From CBDTYW01 sp965364735 (GTDB lineage: Bacteria > Actinomycetota > Nitriliruptoria > Nitriliruptorales > Nitriliruptoraceae), in NCBI GenBank assembly GCA_965364735.1, contig CBDTYW010000011.1, positions 1-31,430 on the forward strand: 31,430 nt of DNA, read 5' to 3'. Positions 30,701-31,430 of the stretch are shown piece after piece. Numbering within the stretch: the stretch's first letter is position 1; the number at the start of each line of letters is the position of its first letter. The notes beneath the pieces were generated by a model. That model saw nothing but the letters and a program-made list of their open reading frames with translations, was not told where the DNA came from and ran no database searches. Made by a program: the position numbers and the translations under genes.

Positions 30701-31430
30701 CAACCACGGGGGTGCGATCAACCTCTCCGGCACCGTCGACCCGAGGAACCTCGAGTACCTGACCTTCGAGCAGAACGTCGCCGGAGGCAGCGGCGGCGCC
30801 GTGCACACGACCGCACCCGCCACGTGGATCGGGTTCAGCAACTTCTTCGGCAACACCGCGTCGGATCGGGGTGGCGCGATCCACCTCGACGACGGCGCGA
30901 CGGGCTCTCACCTCCAGTCCAACAGGATCGGTCGCCCTGAGGGCGGCAACGCCGCGCCGATCGGTGGCGGCGTGGCCATCGAGACCGACGCCACGCTCAA
31001 CCTGAACATCGTGGAGGGCAACGGGGAGCCGTTCAACACGACGCGTGGCGCCGGAATCGACATCGACGCTGCGAGCGGCACCGTGGTGGTGGTCGGCGGC
31101 AGCGTGATCCGCAACGAGGGCTTCGCGGGAGCCGGCATCTCGATCCGCAATGATGCGTTCGTCGAGATCGCAGCGGTGGACGTCTCCGACAACCACGTCA
31201 GGAACGAGGGAAGCACCGGAGGCGGTCTCGACATCAGCGGCACCAGCGTGCTCGTCCGAGACCTGACGATCGCCGGCAACACCGCGTCGGATGACACGGG
31301 TGGCGGCGCCTACGTCTGGAGCCCGCCGGGCTCGAGCGTGAACTTCCGCGACGTCGAGCTCACGGGGAACTCCGCGGGGCAGGCGGGAGCGCTCCGCGTC
31401 GAGGCTGACTCGCCGTTCGCGTGGATCGGC
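27756..31430 (+). CDS. Giant secreted beta-helix protein 2, paralogue of protein 1 (3' end outside window)
   Basis: An open frame of 1225 complete codons from ATG 27756 to the window end with no stop. The signal peptide is basic MTSTHRRSDR followed by LVSVLAALALVAGVIAVG, sharing GVIAVGP with protein 1. CSLREA-type motifs GSCSLRAAV (Cys66) and CSLRAAIDEA (Cys615) sit where protein 1 has Cys66 and Cys625. The beta-helix turns match in order: both have LPGW or VPGW, DFERNG, NFARDGGA, C-(D/H)GA(I/V)-SGFLVN, IDVIP/IDILP and FGYGAAI. This shows descent from one ancestral gene along the whole visible length. The PISAI array of protein 1 starts only at residue 1525, so whether protein 2 also has it lies outside the window. 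Role inferred as surface or secreted fibre or adhesin. Confidence 0.85.
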   Translation, partial: MTSTHRRSDRLVSVLAALALVAGVIAVGPIQRALGLTNVTFDVTEDRDLADINPGDGLCEAYDGSCSLRAAVQEHNALADVGETTVNLPGWDFSVDSTLVVNPVQERTLTLAGIALGNTTISANRGRYDATTGRFTIFNSPARRTMEVAGGSLTLQDLSIQSGHALNQPGADGSARGGAGLLAGPGSDTVTIERVLFRDNISDLDGGAIAFHGTGDFTMTDSQVYGNTSDARGGGVALFGPPGITATILRTDFERNGPWRPADFVLPDRTPTAGGGLFTEVPTILDDATFFQNSGFDGGAISAVGDVSVSDTLFEDNRAWDRGGAVHTDGGTFTVEFSELSFNSAHSPSEVGSLAGTGGAIALGSGFLGVTDSTLVGNFARDGGAVGQLTASPIGTFDLRRSSMLENVADRHGGAYHREAGPDAGAFTVAVMENVLMDGNSASSGSGGAVHNASFEVLELTHTSLANNTAGTDAHLHAAQPDRIRISNSVIDDATASDCSNISSADNNILMASSTCTFSTAGADVSSLDPILEEFSRPIGSGQTGRFAEFGSGALDLVPSTRCSLLDQRGVERSGASCDAGAVESGFLVNTASDEPDARPDGICDHDLVAEGAQCSLRAAIDEAKAQTGFGGIDILPVNDPWRLNLGSRFTVSDGDGFVIATRGPEDLSVKAVISQTSGDTIFSLSTGGHVDIVGVDLSWSGEEDHSQGAIAYVSGSGTTFRAEDATIKNGRATNEGGALHFNGGGAVGELVNVAMVDNVANDVGGAIYVRGADLRIERSTFGRTFEGVDAPNRAVLGGGAIHADTDANVRIIDSIFAANEAGTSVEGSPENRFGGALHVVSNANVSLTDTKFEGNVAGQSFETTVFGYGAAIAVESGTVTNRPVRSSFPKGTEFFENDASNGAGADVYNVDGFVQLSHILSNAAVSDFGGGSMRQVGLGTLAISDSLISDADSGDGVGGALWASAGAVALMRTSFESNETTNHGGAINLSGTVDPRNLEYLTFEQNVAGGSGGAVHTTAPATWIGFSNFFGNTASDRGGAIHLDDGATGSHLQSNRIGRPEGGNAAPIGGGVAIETDATLNLNIVEGNGEPFNTTRGAGIDIDAASGTVVVVGGSVIRNEGFAGAGISIRNDAFVEIAAVDVSDNHVRNEGSTGGGLDISGTSVLVRDLTIAGNTASDDTGGGAYVWSPPGSSVNFRDVELTGNSAGQAGALRVEADSPFAWIG

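Overview
This is a high-GC window with ATG/GTG starts, tightly overlapping genes, a sortase-type sorting signal and the KstR2-type set of steroid ring-degradation genes. Together these point to an actinobacterium (Actinomycetota). The lineage cannot be fixed from the sequence; a non-mycobacterial, environmental actinobacterium is my best guess. No rRNA, tRNA, CRISPR array, insertion sequence or integrase was found.

Left part (1-10948): steroid C/D-ring catabolism. A leftward short-chain dehydrogenase (cut by the window edge) diverges from a rightward, translationally coupled operon echA20-ipdA-ipdB-ipdC. Next come two tandem 31-residue membrane peptides with a strong hairpin between them, an aldo/keto reductase, a decayed patatin-like gene beside an intact paralogue, an arsenate-reductase-like LMW phosphatase, and a leftward operon DUF35/OB-fold - thiolase-like Ltp - fadA6. 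Established biochemistry of the Mycobacterium tuberculosis homologues gives the order EchA20 (ring D opening), IpdAB (ring C hydrolysis), acyl-CoA dehydrogenases, then FadA6 thiolysis.

Right part (11177-31430): a cell-surface cluster. It holds a 3625-residue secreted protein (CSLREA-type beta-helix halves, a 39-copy PISAI pentapeptide array, a gingipain/C25-like protease region, Ig/PKD-like repeats and a terminal domain). It is followed by a 943-residue repeat protein with four perfect EF-hand-like loops and an MPQTG sorting signal. After two acyl-CoA dehydrogenase genes comes a second giant beta-helix protein that is a collinear paralogue of the first and runs off the window (1225 residues visible).

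Regulation: a near-identical 17-base inverted repeat (TCTGACGNNNCGTCAGA) occurs four times, once or twice in front of each steroid transcription unit (536, 618, 10932, 25146). At three sites it directly abuts a -10-like hexamer. This predicts one TetR-like repressor controlling the catabolic units. The three surface genes lack it and instead share a TAGGGT/TAGGTT -10-like element. The two giant genes also share leader sequence.

The most unusual feature is the PISAI array: 35 consecutive pentads in perfect register, with spacer pentads that always begin with D, N or E, inside a giant protein that also carries a cysteine-protease-like dyad.
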